Below, one piece after another: positions 33,463-41,031 of a DNA stretch of 64,000 bases. Each line of letters starts with the position of its first letter. Position 1 is the stretch's first letter. The DNA comes from JAMLHH01 sp035515235. GTDB lineage: Bacteria; Bacteroidota; Bacteroidia; Chitinophagales; JADIYW01. The stretch spans positions 1 to 64,000 of the forward strand of contig DATJBS010000031.1 of the NCBI GenBank assembly GCA_035515235.1, in the 5' to 3' direction. The notes beneath the pieces were generated by a model. That model saw nothing but the letters and a program-made list of their open reading frames with translations, did not search any database and was not told the origin of the DNA. The translations under genes and the position numbers were made by a program.

Positions 33463-34401
33463 TTATCCAATTTGTTGAGACCTCTTTTCTAATACATCTT
33501 GATAGGCAATTTTCATCTCCCTGGATAGAAAAGATTGTTCAATCCAAGCTAAAGCTTTCGATTTGTTTTTAATCATTCTTTTAAAAACTCCATTGATTTG
33601 TTTCTCAGTTAGATTTAGCCCTTTGCCTAAATTTTCAAAATCTTCTTTTTTGAATTTCTTTTTCTTTCCTGCAAGAGTTAGTGCAAGTTCTTCTTTGTCT
33701 TTAGGGATTACAATAGCTACGTTTAATAAATCGTAAGCAGGAGATAATACCCATCCTGATGAACTATTTATCATGGAGAAATTCTTTAGATGCATATCAT
33801 TATTTCCTGTAAGGAAAGAGAAAAGAGCTATTTCAAAATATAAAATCTTATCCAATAAAGTGTTTTGTGAGTAGCTATTAATTGCTTTTCCAACTTTCTC
33901 CATAGAGCTTTTGTACTTATCGACAGCTTCTGTTATTTGGAACATATCTATCATGTGAATCTTCTCTCCAGATTCTGTTCGGTCGATACGTTTAGTGATA
34001 TACGAAATTTCTCCAGATGCTAATTTTATCAAAGAAGAAGGCACTACTTGAATACCAAAAGCTTCAGCTATTCGCATGGTTAAGTGTTCATTTGCAGGCA
34101 TTTCTGGAAATCTATCAGAAGGCGGTTTGAAAATATATTGACCACCTAATGCACCCACAACAGTAAGTCTTGTCTTTGATTTTTCTTGAGTTTCTTTAAT
34201 CAATGACATAGATAATTTAGCTTGAACTCCTGGCACAGCTATACTTCTCTCTACTACATTCTTCGCCAGTTCATCCATTTGACTGAGTGAATATTCGATT
34301 TTTGGAGGGCTCGAAGAACCAAAGAATTCTAATGAACACTTTTCATGAAAATCTTCTCCATTTTCAATGATCTGATAACAATATAAACATCTATTCTCCA
34401 T
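33463..34401 (-). CDS. hipT: HipA-like Ser/Thr kinase toxin, HipT type
   Basis: A 312-residue HipA-family kinase that lacks the N-terminal subdomain of full HipA. It starts with a small CxxC...HxxC cluster (Cys5, Cys8, His19, Cys22), seen in many Bacteroidota members. The Gly-rich loop is SIAVPGVQAKL (53-63), the catalytic loop GNNDMHLKNFS (199-209, Asp202 and Asn207) and the metal-binding motif PAYDLLN (Asp224). All kinase residues are present. In the E. coli O127 HipBST system HipT phosphorylates tryptophanyl-tRNA synthetase; here the target is unknown. Its start overlaps the HipS-like gene by 11 bases. Confidence 0.88.
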   Translation of the reverse strand: MENRCLYCYQIIENGEDFHEKCSLEFFGSSSPPKIEYSLSQMDELAKNVVERSIAVPGVQAKLSMSLIKETQEKSKTRLTVVGALGGQYIFKPPSDRFPEMPANEHLTMRIAEAFGIQVVPSSLIKLASGEISYITKRIDRTESGEKIHMIDMFQITEAVDKYKSSMEKVGKAINSYSQNTLLDKILYFEIALFSFLTGNNDMHLKNFSMINSSSGWVLSPAYDLLNVAIVIPKDKEELALTLAGKKKKFKKEDFENLGKGLNLTEKQINGVFKRMIKNKSKALAWIEQSFLSREMKIAYQDVLEKRSQQIG

Positions 34402-34726
34402 CTTTCACATGTATTGGTTCAACACTTACTGCACCAATGCAATTTTGACAGCATGCTAACAGTAATCCCATTCTATCATTTTTATTGATTTTCCAATTTT
34501 CGGTAGCGATATCTAATAGCCATCCCTCAGGAATTAACCCTTCAAAAAACGGGAAGAGTCGCTTATCTGTATAAGATTGTACTCTTACAGGCATTGAAAA
34601 TGTGATAAAATCATTTGGATGATTGATTACATACTGCTCATCATATTGAAATACATATTCACCTTCGTTGGTTTCTGTAATGATTCCAGCCAAACAATCT
34701 TTGTATAATACTTTACCGCTTCTCAT
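34391..34726 (-). CDS. hipS: HipS-like protein (HipA N-subdomain 1)
   Basis: A 111-residue protein equal to the N-terminal subdomain of HipA as a separate chain: KVLYKDCLAGIITETNEGEY, FITFSMPV, and FPFFEGLIPEGWLLD (about 58-72). In HipBST from E. coli O127, HipS and not HipB is the antitoxin and inserts a Trp near the kinase active site; Trp69 in the PEGW motif here is a candidate equivalent, by inference. It overlaps hipB by 4 bases (ATGA type) and hipT by 11, so all three are coupled. Because both breaks are clean overlaps with good starts, this is a natural three-gene form, not a frameshift. Confidence 0.85.
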   Translation of the reverse strand: MRSGKVLYKDCLAGIITETNEGEYVFQYDEQYVINHPNDFITFSMPVRVQSYTDKRLFPFFEGLIPEGWLLDIATENWKINKNDRMGLLLACCQNCIGAVSVEPIHVKDGE

Positions 34727-34932
34727 TTCCTCAATTCTTTACTATTCATTGGAACTAGTTCATGCCCAAACATACTAAGGACTAGATTTACCTTTTCCAT
34801 ATTCAGGTTAGTTTTACCTTGTTCGATTTTTCGCACAACAGTAAGTGCCACACCTGCTCGGTCAGCAAACTCTTCTTGCGTGAGATTCACTTCCTTTCTA
34901 CGTTCTTTTACAAATTCTGCCAACTCTTTCAT
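34723..34932 (-). CDS. hipB: HipB-like XRE-family repressor
   Basis: A 69-residue protein with a Cro/C1-type helix-turn-helix: NLTQEEFADRAGVALTVVRK (16-35) and the recognition-helix end IEQGKTNLNMEKVNLVLSMF. It is the first gene of the hip operon. The ATG at 34932 lies directly against a TATAT-N8-ATATA palindrome, and two more follow upstream, so autorepression is very likely. A decayed copy of this gene lies at 35696-35818. Confidence 0.92.
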   Translation of the reverse strand: MKELAEFVKERRKEVNLTQEEFADRAGVALTVVRKIEQGKTNLNMEKVNLVLSMFGHELVPMNSKELRK

Positions 34933-34950
34933 TATATGCTTTTAGATATA
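34933..34950 (-). promoter_or_regulatory. hip operator 1
   Basis: TATATGCTTTTAGATATA, i.e. TATAT-N8-ATATA, touching the hipB start codon. It has the same outline as the known HipB operator of E. coli (TATCC-N8-GGATA). Confidence 0.75.
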
Positions 34951-34958
34951 AAATTAAT

Positions 34959-34966
34959 TAAAGATA
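34959..34966 (-). promoter_or_regulatory. Candidate hip -7 box
   Basis: On the minus strand TATCTTTA matches seven of eight TAnnTTTG positions and lies between operators 1 and 2, 27 bases upstream of the hipB ATG. Confidence 0.45.
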
Positions 34967-34972
34967 GCAAAT

Positions 34973-34990
34973 TATATGCAAATAGATATA
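34973..34990 (-). promoter_or_regulatory. hip operator 2
   Basis: TATATGCAAATAGATATA, again TATAT-N8-ATATA, exactly 40 bp upstream of operator 1. Confidence 0.75.
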
Positions 34991-35012
34991 GTTTGTGGGA
35001 AATAGTGAGAAA

Positions 35013-35030
35013 TATATGTTTTTACGTATA
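35013..35030 (-). promoter_or_regulatory. hip operator 3
   Basis: TATATGTTTTTACGTATA, TATAT-N8-GTATA with one change, exactly 40 bp upstream of operator 2. Confidence 0.7.
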
Positions 35031-35123
35031 GCTTATGAAATAGAATTAATTTAATTCTAACAAAATTCTATTTTTAAACAGCAAACTTTTATAAGAGCTA
35101 TTTGTTCAAAAAGTAAAATATAC

Positions 35124-35624
35124 TCAATACTCAATATTCATCACTTCAAAAACTCTTTCTCTATTAACGAGTTTTAAAATCGCTTTTTCACCTACTTTCT
35201 TATTGATTAATATTTTTGCGATAGGAGAGATGAAAGAAATTTTACCTTTGGAAATATCGGCTTCATCTACACCAACAATTTGATATTGCTGTATTTTTTT
35301 CGAGGTGCCTTCCCGTAGACTTACTGAAGCTCCAAAGCGTACTTCATCTTTCGGTTGATCGTTAAGGTTTATAATTTTTGCAGTGGATATTCTTTCCTGC
35401 AACAATTGTAATTTAGCATTGATATGATTGCTAGCAATACGCTTTTCTGTTTCACTAGTACTGTCTACGCTTTCTAATTCCTCCATCAATGTCTGCTTCT
35501 CCAGTAGAAGTTCATCCATACCTATTGGAGTCACATAGTTTATTATTCCGCTAGGTAAATCTGCTCTCGGTGGTACAATAGGAATCTCTTCTTGATCTTC
35601 TTCTTTTACAAATCCTCTGCTCAT
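35124..35624 (-). CDS. GreA/GreB-like elongation factor
   Basis: A 166-residue protein with the Bacteroidota Gre-like start MSRGFVKEEDQEEIPIVPPR, a helical hairpin (about 36-80: GMDELLLEKQTLMEELESVD and on), and a C-terminal FKBP-like domain with GASVSLREG, YQIVGVDEADISKGKISFIS and SPIAKILINKKVGE. Gre factors rescue backtracked RNA polymerase. Acidic residues at the coiled-coil tip are less clear than in E. coli GreB, so it may act as a Gre paralogue. It lies between the hip operators and the ghost hipB. Confidence 0.88.
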   Translation of the reverse strand: MSRGFVKEEDQEEIPIVPPRADLPSGIINYVTPIGMDELLLEKQTLMEELESVDSTSETEKRIASNHINAKLQLLQERISTAKIINLNDQPKDEVRFGASVSLREGTSKKIQQYQIVGVDEADISKGKISFISPIAKILINKKVGEKAILKLVNRERVFEVMNIEY

Positions 35625-35695
35625 GTGACATTTTTTGAATTACAAATCTTAGAGTTTGTATTCAATATAATATTTTATAAGCTGAAATGTTGAGT

Positions 35696-35818
35696 TGACT
35701 TATTCTCAGGAACAAGTTCATACCAAAGCATACTCAGGACAAATTTTACTTTCTCAAAATTTAGGTTGTTTTAACCTTGTTCGATTTTTCGCACAATTGT
35801 AAGTGCTGCATTTGCTAT
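35696..35818 (-). pseudogene. Ghost copy of hipB
   Basis: Minus-strand reading gives ALTIVRKIEQG-stop-NNLNFEKVKF then VLSMLWYELVPENKS, which lines up with residues 29-67 of the intact HipB (ALTVVRKIEQGKTNLN, VLSMFGHELVPMNSK). A Lys codon has become a stop. No hipS or hipT remnant follows. The remainder of 35625-35941 holds only AT-rich sequence and a TATTTTGTG/CACAAAATA hairpin at 35841-35864. Confidence 0.88.
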
Positions 35819-35941
35819 TTGTACTATGGGGCCTCCTAATTATTTTGTGGATAATCACAAAATACTATGTTTCTTAAATCAAATTGATTTCTCTATTGAA
35901 CTACAAAAAAACTATGTTTCTATTTGGTTAAAATTTTCACT

Positions 35942-36862
35942 TCACCTCAGTACCCAACTCCAAGCATATAGCGTAAAAGCTGAAATAGGAATGCCGTAAT
36001 TTATTAATGCAGAAGAAAGCCTAGGTCGTAATCCATAATCTGAAGCAATAATAGAAGCAGTAATCATAGGAGGCATAGCGAGTTCTAAAAGAGTAACATC
36101 GTACAATAAACCATCTAGTCCTGCTAATTGGAAAATTCCCCAAAAGACTAAAGGTCCTAAAATTAACTTGAAAGCCATTCCTAGAGAGAACTGTTGGAAA
36201 TTGACTTCTTTAAAGCTAAATGTAAACTGCATACCTATAGACAGAAAAGCCAAAGGATTGGTCCAGCTACCGATATAATTCAATACATTCAGGGCTTCTA
36301 CCTCTCCCCATAATCTAATGTTGAAAAACTTTGCAGGTAATAATAATGCGATGAAAAAACAAGTAAAAGCTGGAAATTTAATCAATCTCCAAAGCATACT
36401 TTTGACTGTCAAATGACTACTACTTGCATAAGCCGCCAAGGCAATTCCTAAAGTAGATAAGCAAGCAAATGTTCCTGGTTGGTCGACGAAGATGGCATAT
36501 TTCAAACCTTCTTCTCCAAATATCAATTTGGTGACAGGATATCCTACAAAAGAAGTATTTCCAAGTCCACAAACTAATGTGAGTGCTGCCCATGTTTTTT
36601 TGTCCCATTTTAGGAAATAGGCTAGCACGCCAAAAAACAATCCCGCTATTATGAATAAAAACCAAGCAGAAATAGTAGGAGCAAGGTACTCCAACTTCAA
36701 TTCCATTTGGCTAATTTTCTCTAAAGTGATAGCAGGTATTGTAAAATACAAAATCAGCTGATTCACTTTTCTATAAGCATCGTCAGGAAGATGTCGCCAG
36801 TTTTTGAGAGCAATGCCAATACCCAGACAGACGAAAAGAAATGTAATAGATTGATGAATCAT
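35942..36862 (-). CDS. AEC family transporter
   Basis: A 306-residue integral membrane protein with about ten helices and the auxin-efflux-carrier-like inverted-repeat layout. The ends of each half show the family patterns: GNTSFVGYPVTKLIFGEEG with the NxxxxGYP unwound helix, and AMPPMITASIIASDYG in the second half. Substrates of bacterial members include malate and other dicarboxylates; none is indicated here. The nitroreductase gene ends 21 bp upstream on the same strand, so the two are probably co-transcribed. Confidence 0.9.
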   Translation of the reverse strand: MIHQSITFLFVCLGIGIALKNWRHLPDDAYRKVNQLILYFTIPAITLEKISQMELKLEYLAPTISAWFLFIIAGLFFGVLAYFLKWDKKTWAALTLVCGLGNTSFVGYPVTKLIFGEEGLKYAIFVDQPGTFACLSTLGIALAAYASSSHLTVKSMLWRLIKFPAFTCFFIALLLPAKFFNIRLWGEVEALNVLNYIGSWTNPLAFLSIGMQFTFSFKEVNFQQFSLGMAFKLILGPLVFWGIFQLAGLDGLLYDVTLLELAMPPMITASIIASDYGLRPRLSSALINYGIPISAFTLYAWSWVLR

Positions 36863-36883
36863 TCTCGAAGGATAATTGCTACT

Positions 36884-37468
36884 CTATATCCAAGTTGTTT
36901 TGTCTGCAATAGATGTATTTCTTTTTCCATCTAAAAAGTCATCGTTGGCTATTTTTCCTAAAAATATAAAACCCATCATCATGTCTTCTTCTTCTAATTT
37001 CAAGGCTTCTTTCATCGATGGATGATAACACATTCCACCTGTGCCCCAATATGAAGCTACATTATGTGAAGTCGCTACTAATAACATATTTTGTACGGCA
37101 CAGGATACTGCAGAGATTTCTTCATTTAGAGGAATATTTTTTCTATCCGTTCTTTTAAGGTAGACTATCATTACATGAGAAGCTTTGTCTGCTCTGTGTA
37201 GGAGTTTGTCATATTTTTTTTGAAGGAATTGTTCTGGTTCAGTATTGTTTTTATATAAATCTGCATGAAATTGTCCGAACTCTGCTACTTTTTTATATTC
37301 ATATACGATAAATCTCCAAGGCTCAGTTTGCCCATGATTAGGAGCCCAATTGGCAGCTTCTAATATTTCCTGCACAATTTGATGATCCACTTTTTTTCCA
37401 TTAAAATCTTCTGGTGGAGTCGTTCTCCTTTTTTTAATGATTCCTCTAACTATAAGAGATAGATCCAT
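36884..37468 (-). CDS. Nitroreductase family protein (YdjA-like)
   Basis: A 194-residue FMN-dependent oxidoreductase of the short YdjA type. The N-terminal RRTTPPEDFNGKKVD replaces the usual RRS start of FMN-binding; AANWAPNHGQTEPWRFIVY and YWGTGGMCYHPSMKEALKLE are family blocks. It should reduce nitroaromatics, quinones or a physiological partner using NAD(P)H. It leads a two-gene unit with the AEC transporter and is divergent from the epimerase gene 31 bp away. Confidence 0.92.
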   Translation of the reverse strand: MDLSLIVRGIIKKRRTTPPEDFNGKKVDHQIVQEILEAANWAPNHGQTEPWRFIVYEYKKVAEFGQFHADLYKNNTEPEQFLQKKYDKLLHRADKASHVMIVYLKRTDRKNIPLNEEISAVSCAVQNMLLVATSHNVASYWGTGGMCYHPSMKEALKLEEEDMMMGFIFLGKIANDDFLDGKRNTSIADKTTWI

Positions 37469-37499
37469 AGCTTTGATTATTTTTAGATAAATTTAGTAA

Positions 37500-38465
37500 A
37501 TGATTGTCATTACAGGTGCTGCTGGCTTTATAGGAAGTGCATTAGTTTCATTTTTTAACGAAAAGAAAATCTACGACGCTGTATTAGTAGATAATTTTGA
37601 TACTCCGATAAGATATAGGAATCTTGCTTGGAAACTATATGCAACCACCATTTCTAGAGCTGAATTAAAACCATTTCTTGAAGATAATCAAGAAAAGATA
37701 AAAGCTATCATACAACTAGGTTCTAAATCTGGATATATGCATGACGAGTGGGAGCAGCAGAAAGTCGAAGCACTAGAATTGCATCAGTATTTATGGAAGT
37801 ATTCTGTGAAAAATCAATCTACTTTTATTTATGCAAGTTCGGGGGCAATATACGGTGATGGAACATGGGGATACTCTGATGACGATGCAACCACTTTTCA
37901 ATTAAAACCTGCTCATCCTTACGCTCAAATTCGATTAGAAATAGATCAATGGTCTTTGTCTCAAAAAGAAGCTCCACCATTTTGGGCAGGATTGAGAATC
38001 TCTAACGTTTTTGGTCCTAACGAATATCATAAAATGGCCAATGCGTCAATTATTTACAAAGCCTATAATGAAATTCTATCTTATAACAACATGCGCCTTT
38101 TTGCTTCTGACAAAAAGGAATATGAAGATGGAGGAATGAAAAGAGATTTTATTTATGTCAAAGATGTGTTGAAAGTGATTGATTACTTTTTAGAACATCC
38201 TAATAATTCTGGAATCTATAATGTGGGTTCGGGTAAAGCGGAGAGCTATAAATCTATAGTAGATCAAGTTTTTAAAGAGCTAGGAATTTCACCCAAATAC
38301 GAATTTGAACCTATACCTGAAGTGCTCAAAGAAAACTTTCCTTATGAAGTAGAATTACCAATTAATCAATTAATTGCAGCAGGTTACGATCAAGGATTTA
38401 CACCTTTAGAGATAGCTATTAAAGAATATCTAGTGAAATATTTGATGAAAGGAGAGTTTTATTAG
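37500..38465 (+). CDS. rfaD: ADP-glyceromanno-heptose 6-epimerase-like NAD(P)-dependent epimerase
   Basis: A 321-residue extended-SDR protein. TGAAGFIGSALVSFF (5-19) is the nucleotide-binding loop, YASSGAIYGDG (110-120) the Ser region, and GMKRDFIYVKDVL plus GIYNVGSGKA are typical of RfaD/HldD. HldD makes L,D-heptose for LPS core. Two active-site areas are unusual: the YxxxK motif reads YAQIR (about 140-144), so Lys is Arg, and the LGARTDTTE loop reads LGSKSGYMHDE. The second HldD base (Lys in the GPNEYHK segment) is kept. It may be a divergent epimerase or act on another sugar nucleotide. Confidence 0.75.
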   Translation: MIVITGAAGFIGSALVSFFNEKKIYDAVLVDNFDTPIRYRNLAWKLYATTISRAELKPFLEDNQEKIKAIIQLGSKSGYMHDEWEQQKVEALELHQYLWKYSVKNQSTFIYASSGAIYGDGTWGYSDDDATTFQLKPAHPYAQIRLEIDQWSLSQKEAPPFWAGLRISNVFGPNEYHKMANASIIYKAYNEILSYNNMRLFASDKKEYEDGGMKRDFIYVKDVLKVIDYFLEHPNNSGIYNVGSGKAESYKSIVDQVFKELGISPKYEFEPIPEVLKENFPYEVELPINQLIAAGYDQGFTPLEIAIKEYLVKYLMKGEFY

Positions 38466-38567
38466 CTTTGGCCTTAAAACCTTTGGGTTTTGCAAAATCT
38501 TTCGCTTGTTTTGCACAAATATTTAAAGATATTTTATTTACACTAAGAGTATTTCAAATAATTAAGA

Positions 38568-39881
38568 ATGAAAAGTAATCCAATTTTTGATTTCTTCAAT
38601 TTACATGAGGGAGAGCAGGAGCCTAAAAGAGTGATTGATGATGTTGTAAAAAACATTTCATTTAGAGGAGCTAATATTTGGATTTTAGCATGTGCGATAT
38701 TGATTGCTTCTGTAGGTTTAAATGTGAACTCTACTGCGGTAGTCATTGGAGCGATGTTAATTTCTCCTTTGATGGGACCTATTGTAGGCGCCGGATTTGC
38801 ATTAGCTACTTTTGATTTCGAATTATTAAAAAAATCCTTTAAAAACTTAATGATTGCGACAGCGGTGAGTTTGACGGTATCCACTTTGTACTTTTATTTA
38901 AGTCCTTTTAAAGAAGTTCAGTCGGAGTTATTGGCAAGAACTTCGCCGAATTTTTATGATGTACTGATTGCTTTTTTTGGTGGAGTAGTGGGTGCTGTTT
39001 CCGTCACTAGATTAGAAAAAGGTAATCCAATACCTGGAGTAGCGATTGCGACAGCGTTGATGCCTCCTTTATGTACAGCTGGTTTTGGATTGGCCACATT
39101 TAATTTCTCTTATTTTATTGGAGCATTCTATTTGTATTCTATCAATTGTTTTTTCATCTGTTTTTCTACATTTTTAGTTATTAAATTTCTGAAATATAGT
39201 CCTGTAACTTGGGTAGATAAATCTTATCAAAAGAGAATCCAATACAGTTTTACAATTTTGATTTTCATTATGGTATTGCCAAGTTTTTACTTTGCTTATG
39301 ATTTATTGAAACAAAAAAGATTTTCACAAAGTGTAGAAGAATTTATTAATACAAAATTTATCAATAAAGGAAATACATTAGTATATAAAAAAGTGAGTTA
39401 TAATTCAAATCCGAAAAAGATTGAATTAGCATTTTTGATAGAAAAGTTTGATAGCCTTGATATTGCAAGATTGAATGACGATTTATCTATGTTTAAGCTT
39501 TATAACACACAATTGGTGATTAAGCAAAATACAGATGATCTTAAAAAAGAGATTTTAAGTGAAATTAATGCTCAGAATAAAAGTGTTTCTGAAAAAGATT
39601 TACAAATTGGTAAGCTTCAGAACGAATTGAGCACATTTAAAGTTGGTTCGCCAAAATTAGTCGCAGAAATAAAAATACTTTTTCCAGATATCGAAAATAT
39701 TGCCATTGGTAATGTTCAGAAATATGATGCAGAAAATGAAATGAAAATTGAAACGGTAGTGTTTTATGAATCCAAAACTATAATTGACGAAGCTAAGATG
39801 GAAAATTGGCTAGAGCAAAAATTAGATACTGATTTAAGAGTAATGAAACTTGGTGCTAAATCTAGTGCTAAAGTCAAATGA
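38568..39881 (+). CDS. DUF389 domain membrane protein
   Basis: A 437-residue protein whose first half has six or so helices matching DUF389/TIGR00271: LNVNSTAVVIGAMLISPLMG, PIVGAGFALATFD, GAVSVTRLEKGNPIPGVAIA and TALMPPLCTAGFGLA. The second half (about 250-437) is a soluble, partly coiled-coil region ending in a small alpha-beta domain. Function of DUF389 proteins is unproven. It stands alone between the epimerase and ung. Confidence 0.88.
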   Translation: MKSNPIFDFFNLHEGEQEPKRVIDDVVKNISFRGANIWILACAILIASVGLNVNSTAVVIGAMLISPLMGPIVGAGFALATFDFELLKKSFKNLMIATAVSLTVSTLYFYLSPFKEVQSELLARTSPNFYDVLIAFFGGVVGAVSVTRLEKGNPIPGVAIATALMPPLCTAGFGLATFNFSYFIGAFYLYSINCFFICFSTFLVIKFLKYSPVTWVDKSYQKRIQYSFTILIFIMVLPSFYFAYDLLKQKRFSQSVEEFINTKFINKGNTLVYKKVSYNSNPKKIELAFLIEKFDSLDIARLNDDLSMFKLYNTQLVIKQNTDDLKKEILSEINAQNKSVSEKDLQIGKLQNELSTFKVGSPKLVAEIKILFPDIENIAIGNVQKYDAENEMKIETVVFYESKTIIDEAKMENWLEQKLDTDLRVMKLGAKSSAKVK

Positions 39882-39943
39882 TTATCCACTAGATAAGTAG
39901 CTTGATTTTTAATATTATTCATTGATATCTCTATCTTAGTGGA

Positions 39944-40627
39944 ATGGATTTTTCTTTAATTGATGCTCTAATTGAACCTTCATGGAAAGAAGTACTTCAG
40001 AATGAGTTTCAGAAAAAATATTTCACAGATCTTCATTTGTTTTTAGGGCGCGAACGAAATTCTGGTAAAGAAATTTATCCGCCATCATCGTTAATTTTCA
40101 ATGCTTTTAATACGACTCCTTTTGATGAAGTCAAAGTTGTCATTATTGGTCAAGATCCTTATCATGGATCCGGTCAAGCTCATGGTTTATCTTTCTCTGT
40201 GCCTGATGGAATATCACCGCCTCCATCACTTAAAAATATCTTTAAAGAATTACATACTGATATTGGTTGTTCTATTTCTACTCATGGTAATTTGACAAAA
40301 TGGGCTCAACAAGGAGTTTTACTTCTAAATTCTATGTTGACAGTAGAAGCGCATCAACCGGCATCTCATCAAAAGAAAGGTTGGGAGCAATTTACAGATG
40401 CAGTTATTCAGAAAATTTCAGATAAGAAAACAGGAGTTATTTTTATACTGTGGGGAAAATACGCACAACAAAAAGGTCGCTTAATTGATCAACAAAAGCA
40501 TTTTGTTTTACAATCAGCGCATCCTTCTCCATTTTCAGTAACTAAGTTTTACGGTTCAAAACATTTTTCACAAATCAATCAAATTCTTCTAAATCAAGGT
40601 CAATCTGCTATAGATTGGCAATTATAA
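39944..40627 (+). CDS. ung: Uracil-DNA glycosylase
   Basis: A 227-residue family 1 UDG. The water-activating loop GQDPYHG is at 69-75 (Asp71), the uracil-binding LLNSMLTVEAHQPASH follows near 127, and the leucine-insertion loop HPSPFSVTKF is near 200. It removes uracil from DNA in base excision repair. A TATCTTAG -7-like box lies just upstream (39932-39939). Normal length. Confidence 0.97.
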   Translation: MDFSLIDALIEPSWKEVLQNEFQKKYFTDLHLFLGRERNSGKEIYPPSSLIFNAFNTTPFDEVKVVIIGQDPYHGSGQAHGLSFSVPDGISPPPSLKNIFKELHTDIGCSISTHGNLTKWAQQGVLLLNSMLTVEAHQPASHQKKGWEQFTDAVIQKISDKKTGVIFILWGKYAQQKGRLIDQQKHFVLQSAHPSPFSVTKFYGSKHFSQINQILLNQGQSAIDWQL

Positions 40628-40637
40628 TTTTAATACA

Positions 40638-41030
40638 ATGGCAAGATTTATTTTAACAGCAGCCTCTTTTTTAGGAGCAGTCGCAGTCATGTTAGGAGCT
40701 TTTGGAGCTCATGGTCTGAAAACAAGACTAGATAGTTACAGTTTAGATATTTTCCAAAAAGGAGTGGAGTATCAATATTATCACGTTTTTGCATTATTAG
40801 TAATTGGAATTTTAGCCACTAAATACTCAAGTAGTTTATTGCAATGGTCTGCTAATTTTATGATTGCAGGGATTTTAATATTTTCTGGTTCTCTTTATTT
40901 ATTAGGGACAAAATCACTTTTAGGTATCGAATCTTGGTCGAAGTTTTTAGGCCCTATCACACCAATAGGTGGTTTATTCTTAATAGTAGGTTGGATGTTA
41001 TTATGCATTTTTGCTTATAAAAACGTATAA
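40638..41030 (+). CDS. DUF423 membrane protein
   Basis: A 130-residue protein with four helices and the DUF423 signature GAVAVMLGAFGAHGLKTRL (14-32) and VEYQYYHVFALLVIG. Homologous to YgdD; function unknown. It starts 10 bp after ung and its stop is one base before the M32 carboxypeptidase start, so the three are likely one transcript. Confidence 0.9.
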   Translation: MARFILTAASFLGAVAVMLGAFGAHGLKTRLDSYSLDIFQKGVEYQYYHVFALLVIGILATKYSSSLLQWSANFMIAGILIFSGSLYLLGTKSLLGIESWSKFLGPITPIGGLFLIVGWMLLCIFAYKNV

Positions 41031-41031
41031 G

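Noticed and set aside
34391..34726. hipS and hipT as one HipA gene broken by a frameshift
   Set aside because: Both pieces have good ATG starts and short overlaps of 4 and 11 bases, and the division falls at the known HipS/HipT boundary. A natural split is the simpler reading.
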